A DNA stretch of 47,229 nt from Symploca sp. SIO2C1. Its GTDB lineage: Bacteria; Cyanobacteriota; Cyanobacteriia; Cyanobacteriales; Coleofasciculaceae. Location of the stretch: assembly GCA_010692635.1 (NCBI GenBank), contig JAAHGL010000041.1:1-47229 (forward strand), read 5' to 3'. The notes under the pieces are model-generated. The model had not been told where the DNA came from. It saw only the letters and a program-made list of their open reading frames with translations, and searched no databases. Below, piece by piece: positions 39,539 to 47,229 of the stretch (position 1 is the first letter of the stretch; each line of letters starts with the position of its first letter). Position numbers and translations under genes: made by a program.

Positions 39539-42013
39539 ATGGTAGAAAATCTTAGAAAATTACTGACACTACTGCTCCTAGCAGTAATTTTCGGTACAAA
39601 GGCAGTCCAAGCGCAACCCATAACTGCTGCTGCCGATGGCACTGGTACACAAGTTACCTCTACTAGTAGTAACCCCAATCAATTTGACATTACTGGTGGC
39701 ACTCATTCAGGTGGTAACCTTTTTCACAGTTTTGAGCAGTTTGGGCTGAATCCTAACCAGATTGCTAACTTTCTTGCCAACCCTAATATTCAGAATATCC
39801 TAGGTCGAGTAGTCGGTGGCAATGCTTCTGTCATCAACGGTTTAATCCAAGTTACTGGAAGCAACTCTAACCTTTATCTCATGAATCCTGCAGGGATAAT
39901 TTTTGGCTCCGACGCGATGCTGAATGTACCTGCCTCCTTCACTGCCACCACAGCTAATGGTATTCAGCTTGGGGAAGATTGGTTTAGCGCTCTTGGTAAC
40001 AATAACTATGCTGCTTTAGTCAGTTCTCCGAATGGCTTGGCTTTTACTAAGCCACAATCTGGCTCTATTGTCAATGCTGGTAATTTAGCTGTACCAGCAG
40101 GAGAGACGATTACTTTAGTTGGGGGTACAGTAGTCAATACTGGAACCTTAGCTACCCCGGGTGGAGAAATTAACATTATTGCAGTACCAGGAGAGAAATT
40201 TGTCCGCCTCAGCCAAACAGGAAATCTGCTGAGTCTCGACTTACCTGTGGAAACTAAGGCAAAGTTGCATGCTAACTCTCAACCCTTGACACCCCTCTCC
40301 TTGCACCAACTTGTAACTCAGCATACTGGTAATGCTACTGGGGTGGTGGTTGAGGATGGGGTAGTGAAACTGACAGGTTCTGGTATTACCATTCCCAGTA
40401 AGTCAGGGACTGCTATTACTTCTGGTACACTGGATCTCTCTAATATTGTACCTACGACAAATAATATTCCCCTCACTGGTGGCATCGTTCGAGTTTTAGG
40501 TGACAAAGTAGGGGTTATTAATGCCAATATTGACGCCTCTAGTCAACATGGAGGAGGTACTGTATTAATTGGTGGAGACTATCAAGGTGAGGGAGGAGTA
40601 CCCAATGCGTCTCATACTTATGTTAGTCCTGACTCCCAGATTAGTGCTGATGCTCTGCAAACTGGTGATGGTGGCCAGGTAATTGTTTGGGGAGACAAGT
40701 TAACTGCATTTTACGGCAATATTAGCGCTCGTGGTGGTAGCAGTGCTGGTGATGGTGGATTTGTGGAGGTGTCTAGCAAGGAAGACTTAATTTTTAAGGG
40801 AACGGTGGATTTGAGTGCCACCAACGGCAATACAGGTAACTTACTTCTTGACCCAACTAATATCACGATTGTTGACGGGAATGATGGAGTAGATGATGTT
40901 GAAGTTACAACAGATGAGCAAATACTGGAAGACGATAGCTCTGGTGCAACCTTTACTATCTCTGAAACTACCTTAGAAAATTTAGCTGGTAATGCCAATG
41001 TTACCCTCGAAGCAACTAATGATATTACGATTAATGATTTAACTGACAACTCATTAACCTTTGCTGCTGGTACAGGTACTATTGAGTTTACAGCTGATGG
41101 TAATTTCTTCATGAATCCTGGAGATACGATCGAAACTCAGGGAAGGAATCTCTCGATTTCAGCCGCAAGCATTAATGCGGGAGAAATATCGACCTTTGAT
41201 GGAGGAGATGACTTTGATACAGATGATATCAGATTCCCTGATGCTTCGGGAGACTTAACCTTATCTGCTACCAATAACATTGATGTAGAGCGAATTTTTG
41301 TTAATAATGTCACTATAACTAGTACCAACGGCAACATTACAACTGGCTCTATTTCCAGTGAAGCTGCTAATTTGGGCCCAGGAAGCGCAGCAGAGTTGAC
41401 TGCCAGAAATGGTACGATTACACTCAATGGTCGCATTCGAGCTGGACAGACGAATAAAACCAGCGATAGTACAATTACTATTGAAGCTGCTAGATTCATC
41501 GGCACTCTACCTAGAGAAATTATTGAGGCAGATACCCAAGGAAACCGAGTAGTAAATAATCGAGCTTTCCAGATGGTTGCTACTAGTATTTACGCTTATC
41601 CTAGCAATGTCGATCCCTTAGATGATCCTCCACGGGTTGGAACAGGTAAAGTTGAAATTCAGTTCGGAAATCAAGCACCAATGATTCAGGGTACTGGCGA
41701 GACTCTGATTAAGATTAGTATACTGCGAGATACATCTTTTACTATTGGTACTTTTGATGGCACAGGTAGCGGTACTGAAGGACTAATTGGTATCGGTGCT
41801 GAACGCGCTCCCTCTGTCATCCCTTTACTAGAAGATAATCAGTTTAGTGCCATTGATGATGCTGTTAGTGCCACTGGACAAATATTGCAGTTAGAGGAGA
41901 ATAATTCCAGGGGAATTACTTGTGATAGTTCTAGTACAGATGAAGATGACAATTGTGAGTCCTTAAATGAAGATGATGCTGTCTTGGAGGTGATATCAAA
42001 TCCATCCGAATAG
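39539..42013 (+). CDS. two-partner-secretion exoprotein (filamentous-haemagglutinin N-terminal domain)
   Basis: 824 residues from ATG 39539; an in-frame TTG at 39503 would add 12 residues in front of an obvious signal peptide. MVENLRKLLTLLLLAVIFGT with cleavage after VQA directs Sec export. The TPS domain follows (GGTHSGGNLFHSFEQFGLNP, NLYLMNPAGIIFGSDAMLNV), which is recognised by a TpsB outer-membrane pore. Beta-helix repeats and a hydrophilic acidic C-terminus follow. It is short for an adhesin but common in cyanobacteria. No tpsB gene is in the window, so secretion must use a distant pore. XisI follows 45 bases downstream. Confidence 0.88.
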   Translation: MVENLRKLLTLLLLAVIFGTKAVQAQPITAAADGTGTQVTSTSSNPNQFDITGGTHSGGNLFHSFEQFGLNPNQIANFLANPNIQNILGRVVGGNASVINGLIQVTGSNSNLYLMNPAGIIFGSDAMLNVPASFTATTANGIQLGEDWFSALGNNNYAALVSSPNGLAFTKPQSGSIVNAGNLAVPAGETITLVGGTVVNTGTLATPGGEINIIAVPGEKFVRLSQTGNLLSLDLPVETKAKLHANSQPLTPLSLHQLVTQHTGNATGVVVEDGVVKLTGSGITIPSKSGTAITSGTLDLSNIVPTTNNIPLTGGIVRVLGDKVGVINANIDASSQHGGGTVLIGGDYQGEGGVPNASHTYVSPDSQISADALQTGDGGQVIVWGDKLTAFYGNISARGGSSAGDGGFVEVSSKEDLIFKGTVDLSATNGNTGNLLLDPTNITIVDGNDGVDDVEVTTDEQILEDDSSGATFTISETTLENLAGNANVTLEATNDITINDLTDNSLTFAAGTGTIEFTADGNFFMNPGDTIETQGRNLSISAASINAGEISTFDGGDDFDTDDIRFPDASGDLTLSATNNIDVERIFVNNVTITSTNGNITTGSISSEAANLGPGSAAELTARNGTITLNGRIRAGQTNKTSDSTITIEAARFIGTLPREIIEADTQGNRVVNNRAFQMVATSIYAYPSNVDPLDDPPRVGTGKVEIQFGNQAPMIQGTGETLIKISILRDTSFTIGTFDGTGSGTEGLIGIGAERAPSVIPLLEDNQFSAIDDAVSATGQILQLEENNSRGITCDSSSTDEDDNCESLNEDDAVLEVISNPSE

Positions 42014-42058
42014 TTTAAAGTTGATTGTTTTTGATGTCGAGCAAGAGGTTATTGTTCA

Positions 42059-42400
42059 ATGGATAAGCTCGTAAAGTATCGCGAAATTATTAAGGCTATT
42101 CTGACTCTTTACTATGAGTTTGATAAAGAGCAGCCTTCCTTAGGTGTTGAGCCTTTTATTGCATTCGATGAGGTGCGCGATCATTATTTTTGGTTACAAG
42201 TAGGTTGGGATCAAACTGGGAGAACCTGTGGAAGTACGGTTTATATTCGCCTTTGCAATGGTAAGGTCTGGGTAGAGGAGGATTTGACAGAAGATGGTGT
42301 AACACGGGATTTATTAGAGGCAGGAATTCCTCAGAGTGATATTGTTTTGGGGTTTCAGCATCCCCGGGAGCGAGCTTTGACTGAGTTTTCGGTTGCGTGA
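42059..42400 (+). CDS. xisI: XisI-family protein
   Basis: 113 residues: MDKLVKYREIIKAILTLYYE, RDHYFWLQVGWDQTGRTCGS, YIRLCNGKVWVEEDLTEDGV and AGIPQSDIVLGFQHPRERAL all match the XisI family named for excision of the Nostoc/Anabaena fdxN element. XisI normally follows xisH in a two-gene unit; here the only xisH trace is a dead fragment on the opposite strand at 38940. The wider family is scattered through cyanobacterial genomes like TA or mobile modules, and a recombination role for this copy is not implied. A 24-bp perfect hairpin lies 27 bases downstream. Confidence 0.9.
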   Translation: MDKLVKYREIIKAILTLYYEFDKEQPSLGVEPFIAFDEVRDHYFWLQVGWDQTGRTCGSTVYIRLCNGKVWVEEDLTEDGVTRDLLEAGIPQSDIVLGFQHPRERALTEFSVA

Positions 42401-42426
42401 GTTGCTTTGTCCAAATGAAATCAATA

Positions 42427-42487
42427 TCCTGGCTGGAGGTATGGCTGGGTGACCCCATTGCTAACCCAGCCATACCTCCAGCCAGGA
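42427..42487. repeat. perfect 24-bp inverted repeat between xisI and the kinase gene
   Basis: TCCTGGCTGGAGGTATGGCT.. (42427-42450) pairs without mismatch with 42464-42487 across a 13-base loop. T-rich DNA (TTTAGATTTTTG) starts a few bases later. It could be a terminator for the TPS-xisI unit, but it is longer than usual intrinsic terminators. Confidence 0.9.
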
Positions 42488-42541
42488 CTTTAGATTTTTG
42501 CTATAAGTCCCGTATATCATCACGCCCTAGTTGCCGTCTCC

Positions 42542-44488
42542 ATGAGCTACTGCCTCAACCCCCATTGCCTTGGGCCCCAAAACCCAGAACAAGCCAATTT
42601 TTGCCAAAATTGTGGTACTAAACTGTTGGTGGCACAGCGATATCGTGCCATCCGACTGATTGCTGTAGGAGGTTTTGGCAGAACTCTATTAGCAGAAGAT
42701 GGTTGCAAACCCTCCTTACCTCGCTGTGTAATTAAGCAGTTTTACCCTCAAGGGCAAAACAACCCCCGCAAAGCTGCAGAATTATTTCAGCAGGAAGCAA
42801 TACGCTTAGAACAGTTGGGTAAGCATCCCCAAATTCCAGAACTGTTAGCCCATCTGGAGCAAGATAACTATCATTACATTATCCAGGAATTCATTGACGG
42901 GCAAAACCTAGCTCAAGAGTTGGCAGAAACTGGAGCTTTCAGAGAAGGGCAGATACGCAGTCTTTTAAAGAATCTACTACCAGTACTGCAATTTATCCAC
43001 CAAGGGCAAGTAATTCATCGAGATATCAAGCCAGAAAATATCATTCGTCGTCGCACTCTCACTCTCCCCTCTTCTGAAAAGCAACCTACTGCCCAAAGTG
43101 AACCTTACCCCACAAAAGATTTGGTGCTAGTAGATTTTGGAGCTGCTAAACATGCTACAGCTACAGCTTTAGCTAAAACTGGAACAACTATCGGCAGTGC
43201 CGCTTATGCAGCTCCCGAACAAACCTTTGGCAAAGCTGTGTTTGCCAGTGATCTTTATAGTTTAGGTGTTACTTGCATTCATTTGTTGACTAATATTGAG
43301 CCATTTGACTTGTATGAACCCCTCGAAAGTAGTTTTGCGTGGCGGTATTACTTAGTTAACAATCCAGTGAGTGAGGAACTTGGTTGCATTTTGGACAAGA
43401 TGATTCAAAGTAGTATCAAGCTACGATATCAATCTGCCGCAGAAGTCATGCAAGCCTTATCGGCAATACCCAGCAGTCAGGAAACCTCGTCAATCTCACT
43501 ACCAGAAAAACAAACTAATACCCCTTCCCCACCTATGGGAGAGACAGGTAAATTGCTAACTCTTCCTACTAATATCTCTCTAATTACCACCTTCAAAAAG
43601 CATTCAGGTGCAGTGTATGCTGTTGCTTTTAGTCCCAATGGTAAAACTCTAGCTAGTGGTAGTGGAGACAAAACCATTAAACTGTGGGAATTAAGTACAG
43701 AATGGGAAATTTGTACCCTTGGTAGAAGCTGGTTTTCTGGACATTCCCAAGCAGTACATGCCATTGCTTTTACTCCTACAGGCAAAACTTTAGCCAGTGG
43801 TAGTGAGGACAAAACCATTAAACTCTGGAGTATTCGCACTCTCCAAGAGATTCGCACTATCAAAGGACATGCTAAATCAGTTAATTCCGTGGTTTTTAGT
43901 CCCGATGGCAAAACTCTAGCTAGTGGTAGTGAGGACAAAACTATCAAGCTATGGCAAGTGAGCAATGGCAAGGAGAAGCACAGTTTAGAGCATTTATTTG
44001 ACGTTTTTTCCGTTGCTTTTAGTCCCGATGGTAATACTCTGGCTAGTGGTAGTTGGGATCATATGATCAGGCTATGGGATGTTGGCACGGGACAGAAAAT
44101 TCATACTTTAGATAAGCATTTGTTCGACGTTTTTTCTGTTGCTATTAGTCCCGATGGTACAATCCTTGCTAGTGGCAGTGAGGAAAATACGATCAAGCTT
44201 TGGGATCTTCGCACCCTTCAGGAGAAACAAACCCTCACAGGACATACCAACTCAGTTAATTCTGTTGTCTTTAGTCCCGATGGAAGAATCTTGGCTAGTG
44301 GTAGTAAGGACAAAACTATCAATTTGTGGGATGTTAGTACTGGAAAGTTACTTTGTCACTGGCAAGCCCATTCCGATTCAGTTTTATCCCTTGCTATGAG
44401 TCCCGATGGACAAACTCTCGCCAGTGGTAGTACTGACGGAAGCGTTAAAATTTGGCAATTTAGGGAAAAAATTCATGCTGAATTCTAA
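42542..44488 (+). CDS. serine/threonine protein kinase with N-terminal zinc ribbon and seven WD40 repeats
   Basis: 648 residues. A Cys4 zinc ribbon (C4, C9, C21, C24: YCLNPHC...FCQNCGTKL) is followed by a eukaryotic-like kinase domain. That domain has Gly-loop VGGFGRTLLA (42-51), K65 in CVIKQF, catalytic HRDIKPENI with D161, DFG at 198-200 and the APEQ motif. After a short linker, seven WD40 repeats (SVxFSPDGKTLASGSxDKTIKLW, residues about 345-645) complete one propeller. There is no membrane segment. Cyanobacterial kinases of this design phosphorylate unknown targets and use the propeller for docking. The stop lies five bases before a composite repeat element. Confidence 0.95.
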   Translation: MSYCLNPHCLGPQNPEQANFCQNCGTKLLVAQRYRAIRLIAVGGFGRTLLAEDGCKPSLPRCVIKQFYPQGQNNPRKAAELFQQEAIRLEQLGKHPQIPELLAHLEQDNYHYIIQEFIDGQNLAQELAETGAFREGQIRSLLKNLLPVLQFIHQGQVIHRDIKPENIIRRRTLTLPSSEKQPTAQSEPYPTKDLVLVDFGAAKHATATALAKTGTTIGSAAYAAPEQTFGKAVFASDLYSLGVTCIHLLTNIEPFDLYEPLESSFAWRYYLVNNPVSEELGCILDKMIQSSIKLRYQSAAEVMQALSAIPSSQETSSISLPEKQTNTPSPPMGETGKLLTLPTNISLITTFKKHSGAVYAVAFSPNGKTLASGSGDKTIKLWELSTEWEICTLGRSWFSGHSQAVHAIAFTPTGKTLASGSEDKTIKLWSIRTLQEIRTIKGHAKSVNSVVFSPDGKTLASGSEDKTIKLWQVSNGKEKHSLEHLFDVFSVAFSPDGNTLASGSWDHMIRLWDVGTGQKIHTLDKHLFDVFSVAISPDGTILASGSEENTIKLWDLRTLQEKQTLTGHTNSVNSVVFSPDGRILASGSKDKTINLWDVSTGKLLCHWQAHSDSVLSLAMSPDGQTLASGSTDGSVKIWQFREKIHAEF

Positions 44489-44493
44489 ATTAC

Positions 44494-44607
44494 TAGGACT
44501 TACGCACTTAAATGTCGTGCTGAGGTGATAGTGAAGCATCTGGGGCGTTTGGAGATCCTTCGCTACCGCTCAGGATGACATAATTCCGTGACGGTGCGTA
44601 AGCCCTA
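44494..44607 (-). mobile_element. MITE-like element, TAGGACTTACGCAC family (copy 2)
   Basis: Ends TAGGACTTACGCAC and GTGCGTAAGCCCTA (one mismatch). The interior matches 3281-3394 in reverse (CAGGATGACATAATTCCGT). ATTAC precedes it, and the next ATTAC occurs only after the adjoining element, at 44988. Confidence 0.8.
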
Positions 44608-44609
44608 AT

Positions 44610-44987
44610 TAGGGTTTGCTGCATAAGTGTGGAAGCCATGCCAGAGAAGGCTTTCAATCATTTTTTTAGAGCCCAAGTGCAAGGAAATGGTATCTTTTAG
44701 TTCAAAAACCTTGCACCACTTGTGGAAAATCCCTAACACCTACCACCTCTTTCCCTCACCTAACACCTAACACCTATGGAACCAGAAAATTACGACTTTT
44801 TCCGCAAGCCCTATGTAGGGACGGGTTCGCCCGAAATTTGGCAACCAGACGATAATTTATCTAAACCCGCCCCATCGGCATTACCGGGGCGGGTTTAGCA
44901 AATTGATTTGTCAATGTGTTTAATAATTGGTGAACCCGCCCCTACAGGATAATAATTGACCAATATTGATTTTTTCAGCAAACCCTA
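44610..44987. mobile_element. MITE-like element, AGGGTTTGCTG family (copy 2), with nested repeats
   Basis: Ends TAGGGTTTGCTG / CAGCAAACCCTA. The first 120 bases match 21977-22100, including the AAGTGCAAGG stem. Inside are CCTAACA heptamers (about 44732-44776) and a further inverted-repeat element at 44815-44945 (GTAGGGACGGGTT / AACCCGCCCCTAC). That inner element holds a perfect 13-bp stem CTAAACCCGCCCC / GGGGCGGGTTTAG. Confidence 0.75.
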
Positions 44988-45016
44988 ATTACGTCTGGAG
45001 CCGGTTCGATGATCAG

Positions 45017-47086
45017 TCAATTGTAAATATTAAGAACTTTTACTAAAAATCCCCACTTATCTGCAACTTCCTCAATAATTTTCGTGGTGGGTTTTCCTGC
45101 ACCATGACCTGCCTTAGTTTCAATGCGAATTAGTACAGGTTGCTCTCCTACATGAGCCTCTTGTAGAGTTGCGGCGAATTTAAAGCTATGGGCTGGCACT
45201 ACCCTATCATCATGATCAGCAGTGGTGATCATGGTAGCAGGATAGGCTGTACCAGCTTTTAAATTGTGTAAGGGGGAATAGCTGTAAAGGGTTTTAAATT
45301 CTTCTTCGTTATCAGGGGAACCATATTCGGCGCACCAAGCCCAACCAATAGTAAATTTGTGGAAACGCAGCATATCCATTACCCCCACTGCTGGCAGGGC
45401 TGCCCTATATAATTCTGGGCGTTGAGTCAGACATGCACCAACTAGTAATCCTCCATTACTACCACCGCCTATAGCCAGTTTCTCCGGGCAAGTATACTTA
45501 TTGCGAATTAACCATTCTGCTGCAGCGATAAAATCATCAAAGACATTTTGTTTATTTGATTTCATGCCTGCTTGATGCCATTCTTCTCCATATTCTCCAC
45601 CACCTCTAAGGTTGGGTACTGCATAAATTCCTCCCCTTTCCAGCCACACTAAATTACTGATGGAGAAACTAGGAGTTAAGGAAATATTAAAACCACCATA
45701 GGCATAGAGATAGGTGGGATTTTTGCCATCTAATGCTAATCCTTTTTTGTGGGTGATAAACATAGGAACTTGTGTTCCATCTTTACTCTTGTAGAAAATC
45801 TGTTTAGTTTCATAATGCTCAGGATTAAAATCTACTTGAGGTCGGCGGAAAATTTCGCTTTTGCCTGTCACCAGATCGTAGCGATAGATGGTAGAAGGGG
45901 TGGTAAAACTGGTGAAAAGATAAAAGGTTTCTGTGTCGTGGCGTTTACCACTAAAACCTCCTGCAGAACCAATTCCTGGTAATGCTACTTCTCGGACAAA
46001 ATTACCATTAAGATCAAAAATCTTAATTACTGACCAGGCATCTTGCAGATATTTAGCGATAAATTGGTTATTAAGTAAACCGACACTTCTCAAAGTATCT
46101 TGAGATTGGGGAATAAGTTCTTGCCAGTTTTCTTTAGCTGGATTATTTATATCAATAGCAATTAATCGCCCACGAGGTGAACCAAAATCGGTACGAAACC
46201 AGAAAATTGAATTATCATTATCAATAAAACTATAATCAGCTTCAAACTCATTAATTAATTCAACAACTTCTCCTTCTGGGTTTTCTAAATCCTTATAAAA
46301 CACTAAATTTTGAGAATCCGTACCTAAGAAAACAATAATTATTAAATATCGTCCATCTTCAGTAACATTCCCAGCAAAACCCCATTCTTTTTGATCAGGA
46401 CGGTGGTAAATTAAAGTATCTTCTGATTGAGGTGTACCTAGACGGTGATAAAAAAGTTTTTGATAATGGTTGGTATCTTCTAATTTCGTTTTTTCTTGGG
46501 GTTCATCGTAACGGCTGTAGAAAAAACCTTGATTATCGTGAGTCCAAGAAGCACCAGAAAATTTAATCCATTGCAGATGATCTGTTAAATCTTCCCCTGT
46601 TGCTACATTTCTCACTTTCCATTCTTGCCAATCAGAGCCAGAATTAGACAAACCATAAGCCATTAACTTACCGTCTTCACTAATAGCTAAGCCCCGTAAG
46701 GCAATGGTACCATCTGGTGATAGCTGATTGGGGTCTAATAATACCTGGGGTTCTCCATCTAAACTGGTTAACGTATACAGAACATCCTGATTTTGTAAAC
46801 CCTCGTTTTTGAAATAAAAATAGCGATCGCCTTTTTTCCAAGGAATACCATATTTCTCATAATTCCAAACTTGGGTAAGACGCTGTTTAATCTCTTCCCT
46901 AGCAGATATTCTCTCTAGATAACTTAAGGTGACTTCATTTTGTGCTTTGATCCAGGTCTTAGTTTCCTCTGTATCAGGATTTTCTAGCCAGCGGTAAGGA
47001 TCTTTTACTTCCACACCATGATAAATATCTACTTGCTCAACTTTGTGACTGGAAGGATAATTTAACTTTACTTGGTCAGATACCAT
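45017..47086 (-). CDS. prolyl oligopeptidase family serine peptidase (S9A)
   Basis: 689 residues, full length for prolyl oligopeptidase. The N-terminus YHGVEVKDPYRWLENPDTEE starts the helical cap, and residues about 75-410 form the seven-bladed propeller that filters substrates. The alpha/beta-hydrolase domain has Ser543 in GGGSNGGLLVG, the Asp of TADHDDRVVP (about 626-627) and His661 in KAGHGAGKP. There is no signal peptide, so it is cytoplasmic (or released on lysis). It cleaves short proline-containing peptides after proline. ATG 47086 gives MVSDQVKLNYPSSHKVEQVD. All catalytic residues are intact. Confidence 0.95.
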   Translation of the reverse strand: MVSDQVKLNYPSSHKVEQVDIYHGVEVKDPYRWLENPDTEETKTWIKAQNEVTLSYLERISAREEIKQRLTQVWNYEKYGIPWKKGDRYFYFKNEGLQNQDVLYTLTSLDGEPQVLLDPNQLSPDGTIALRGLAISEDGKLMAYGLSNSGSDWQEWKVRNVATGEDLTDHLQWIKFSGASWTHDNQGFFYSRYDEPQEKTKLEDTNHYQKLFYHRLGTPQSEDTLIYHRPDQKEWGFAGNVTEDGRYLIIIVFLGTDSQNLVFYKDLENPEGEVVELINEFEADYSFIDNDNSIFWFRTDFGSPRGRLIAIDINNPAKENWQELIPQSQDTLRSVGLLNNQFIAKYLQDAWSVIKIFDLNGNFVREVALPGIGSAGGFSGKRHDTETFYLFTSFTTPSTIYRYDLVTGKSEIFRRPQVDFNPEHYETKQIFYKSKDGTQVPMFITHKKGLALDGKNPTYLYAYGGFNISLTPSFSISNLVWLERGGIYAVPNLRGGGEYGEEWHQAGMKSNKQNVFDDFIAAAEWLIRNKYTCPEKLAIGGGSNGGLLVGACLTQRPELYRAALPAVGVMDMLRFHKFTIGWAWCAEYGSPDNEEEFKTLYSYSPLHNLKAGTAYPATMITTADHDDRVVPAHSFKFAATLQEAHVGEQPVLIRIETKAGHGAGKPTTKIIEEVADKWGFLVKVLNIYN

Positions 47087-47120
47087 ATCTAATTACCTAT
47101 TACTCGAAAGAAACAGTCGA

Positions 47121-47229
47121 TTGCTAATGGCTAATTGCTAATGGCTAATGGCTAATTGCTAATGGCTAATGGCCATTAGCAATTAGCCATTAGCCATTAG
47201 CCATTAGCAATTAGCCATTAGCCATTAGA
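47121..47229. repeat. head-to-head heptamer arrays forming a long inverted repeat
   Basis: TAATGGC/TAATTGC units run left to right up to 47172 and then switch to the reverse complement (GCCATTA/GCAATTA) to the window edge. Arms of about 50 bases pair with few mismatches. The feature continues beyond the window. Confidence 0.9.

Noticed and set aside
42156-42473. 105-codon minus-strand frame over xisI
   Set aside because: Antisense to a clear xisI gene and runs into the 24-bp hairpin; no protein-like features.

Overview
The window looks like chromosomal DNA of a cyanobacterium, most likely a filamentous one with a large, repeat-rich genome. The evidence is the scattered GCGATCGC (HIP1) octamers, moderate-to-low GC, many short tandemly repeated 7-8-mers (STRRs), an XisI gene plus a xisH remnant, Uma2, Panacea, DUF6932-type and two-partner-secretion families, and a zinc-ribbon/kinase/WD40 protein. 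I do not name a genus.

Layout. 0.7-3.0 kb: housekeeping genes hemA (tetrapyrrole synthesis) and, convergent to it, coaX (CoA synthesis), separated only by a heptamer array. 3.6-14.2 kb: six minus-strand genes without signal peptides. Three share an N-terminal thrombospondin-C-like domain (two of these carry 7-bladed FG-GAP propellers). Three are ricin-B-type (QxW) lectins with a jacalin-like C-terminus. A 3' scrap of a fourth lectin gene also survives. This accessory cluster is the best candidate in the window for an undescribed system. 14.2-16.0 kb: gene-free, repeat-rich. 16.0-19.7 kb: glycosyltransferase, HlyD-type adaptor and membrane acyltransferase, a possible surface-glycan/export group. 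19.8-23.4 kb: aminotransferase, Uma2 protein, iron-type alcohol dehydrogenase. 23.4-24.8 kb: a TnpB-only IS605-type element with an intact catalytic triad. 25.0-26.3 kb: ParA ATPase translationally coupled to a coiled-coil partner. 26.4-29.4 kb: site-2 protease, 2TM protein, DUF3616 protein. 29.5-32.5 kb: Panacea-type toxin-antitoxin pair, a tRNA-like relic, rubrerythrin, and an antitoxin with a truncated PIN toxin. 32.6-35.8 kb: TPR protein, sigma-like protein, glyoxalase-like protein, small secreted protein. 36.0-39.2 kb: a graveyard of defence/TA-like fragments around an unrecognised two-gene coupled operon. 39.5-44.5 kb: TPS exoprotein, XisI, Ser/Thr kinase-WD40. 45.0-47.1 kb: prolyl oligopeptidase.

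The intergenic DNA is unusually informative. At least six families of small inverted-repeat elements can be aligned by eye; several have target duplications, and several carry interchangeable STRR arrays between conserved caps. Their ends repeatedly coincide with stop codons of neighbouring genes (hemA, the 12.4-kb FG-GAP gene, the glycosyltransferase, the HlyD gene, the alcohol dehydrogenase, rubrerythrin). All functional calls come from reading motifs; no database search was run.
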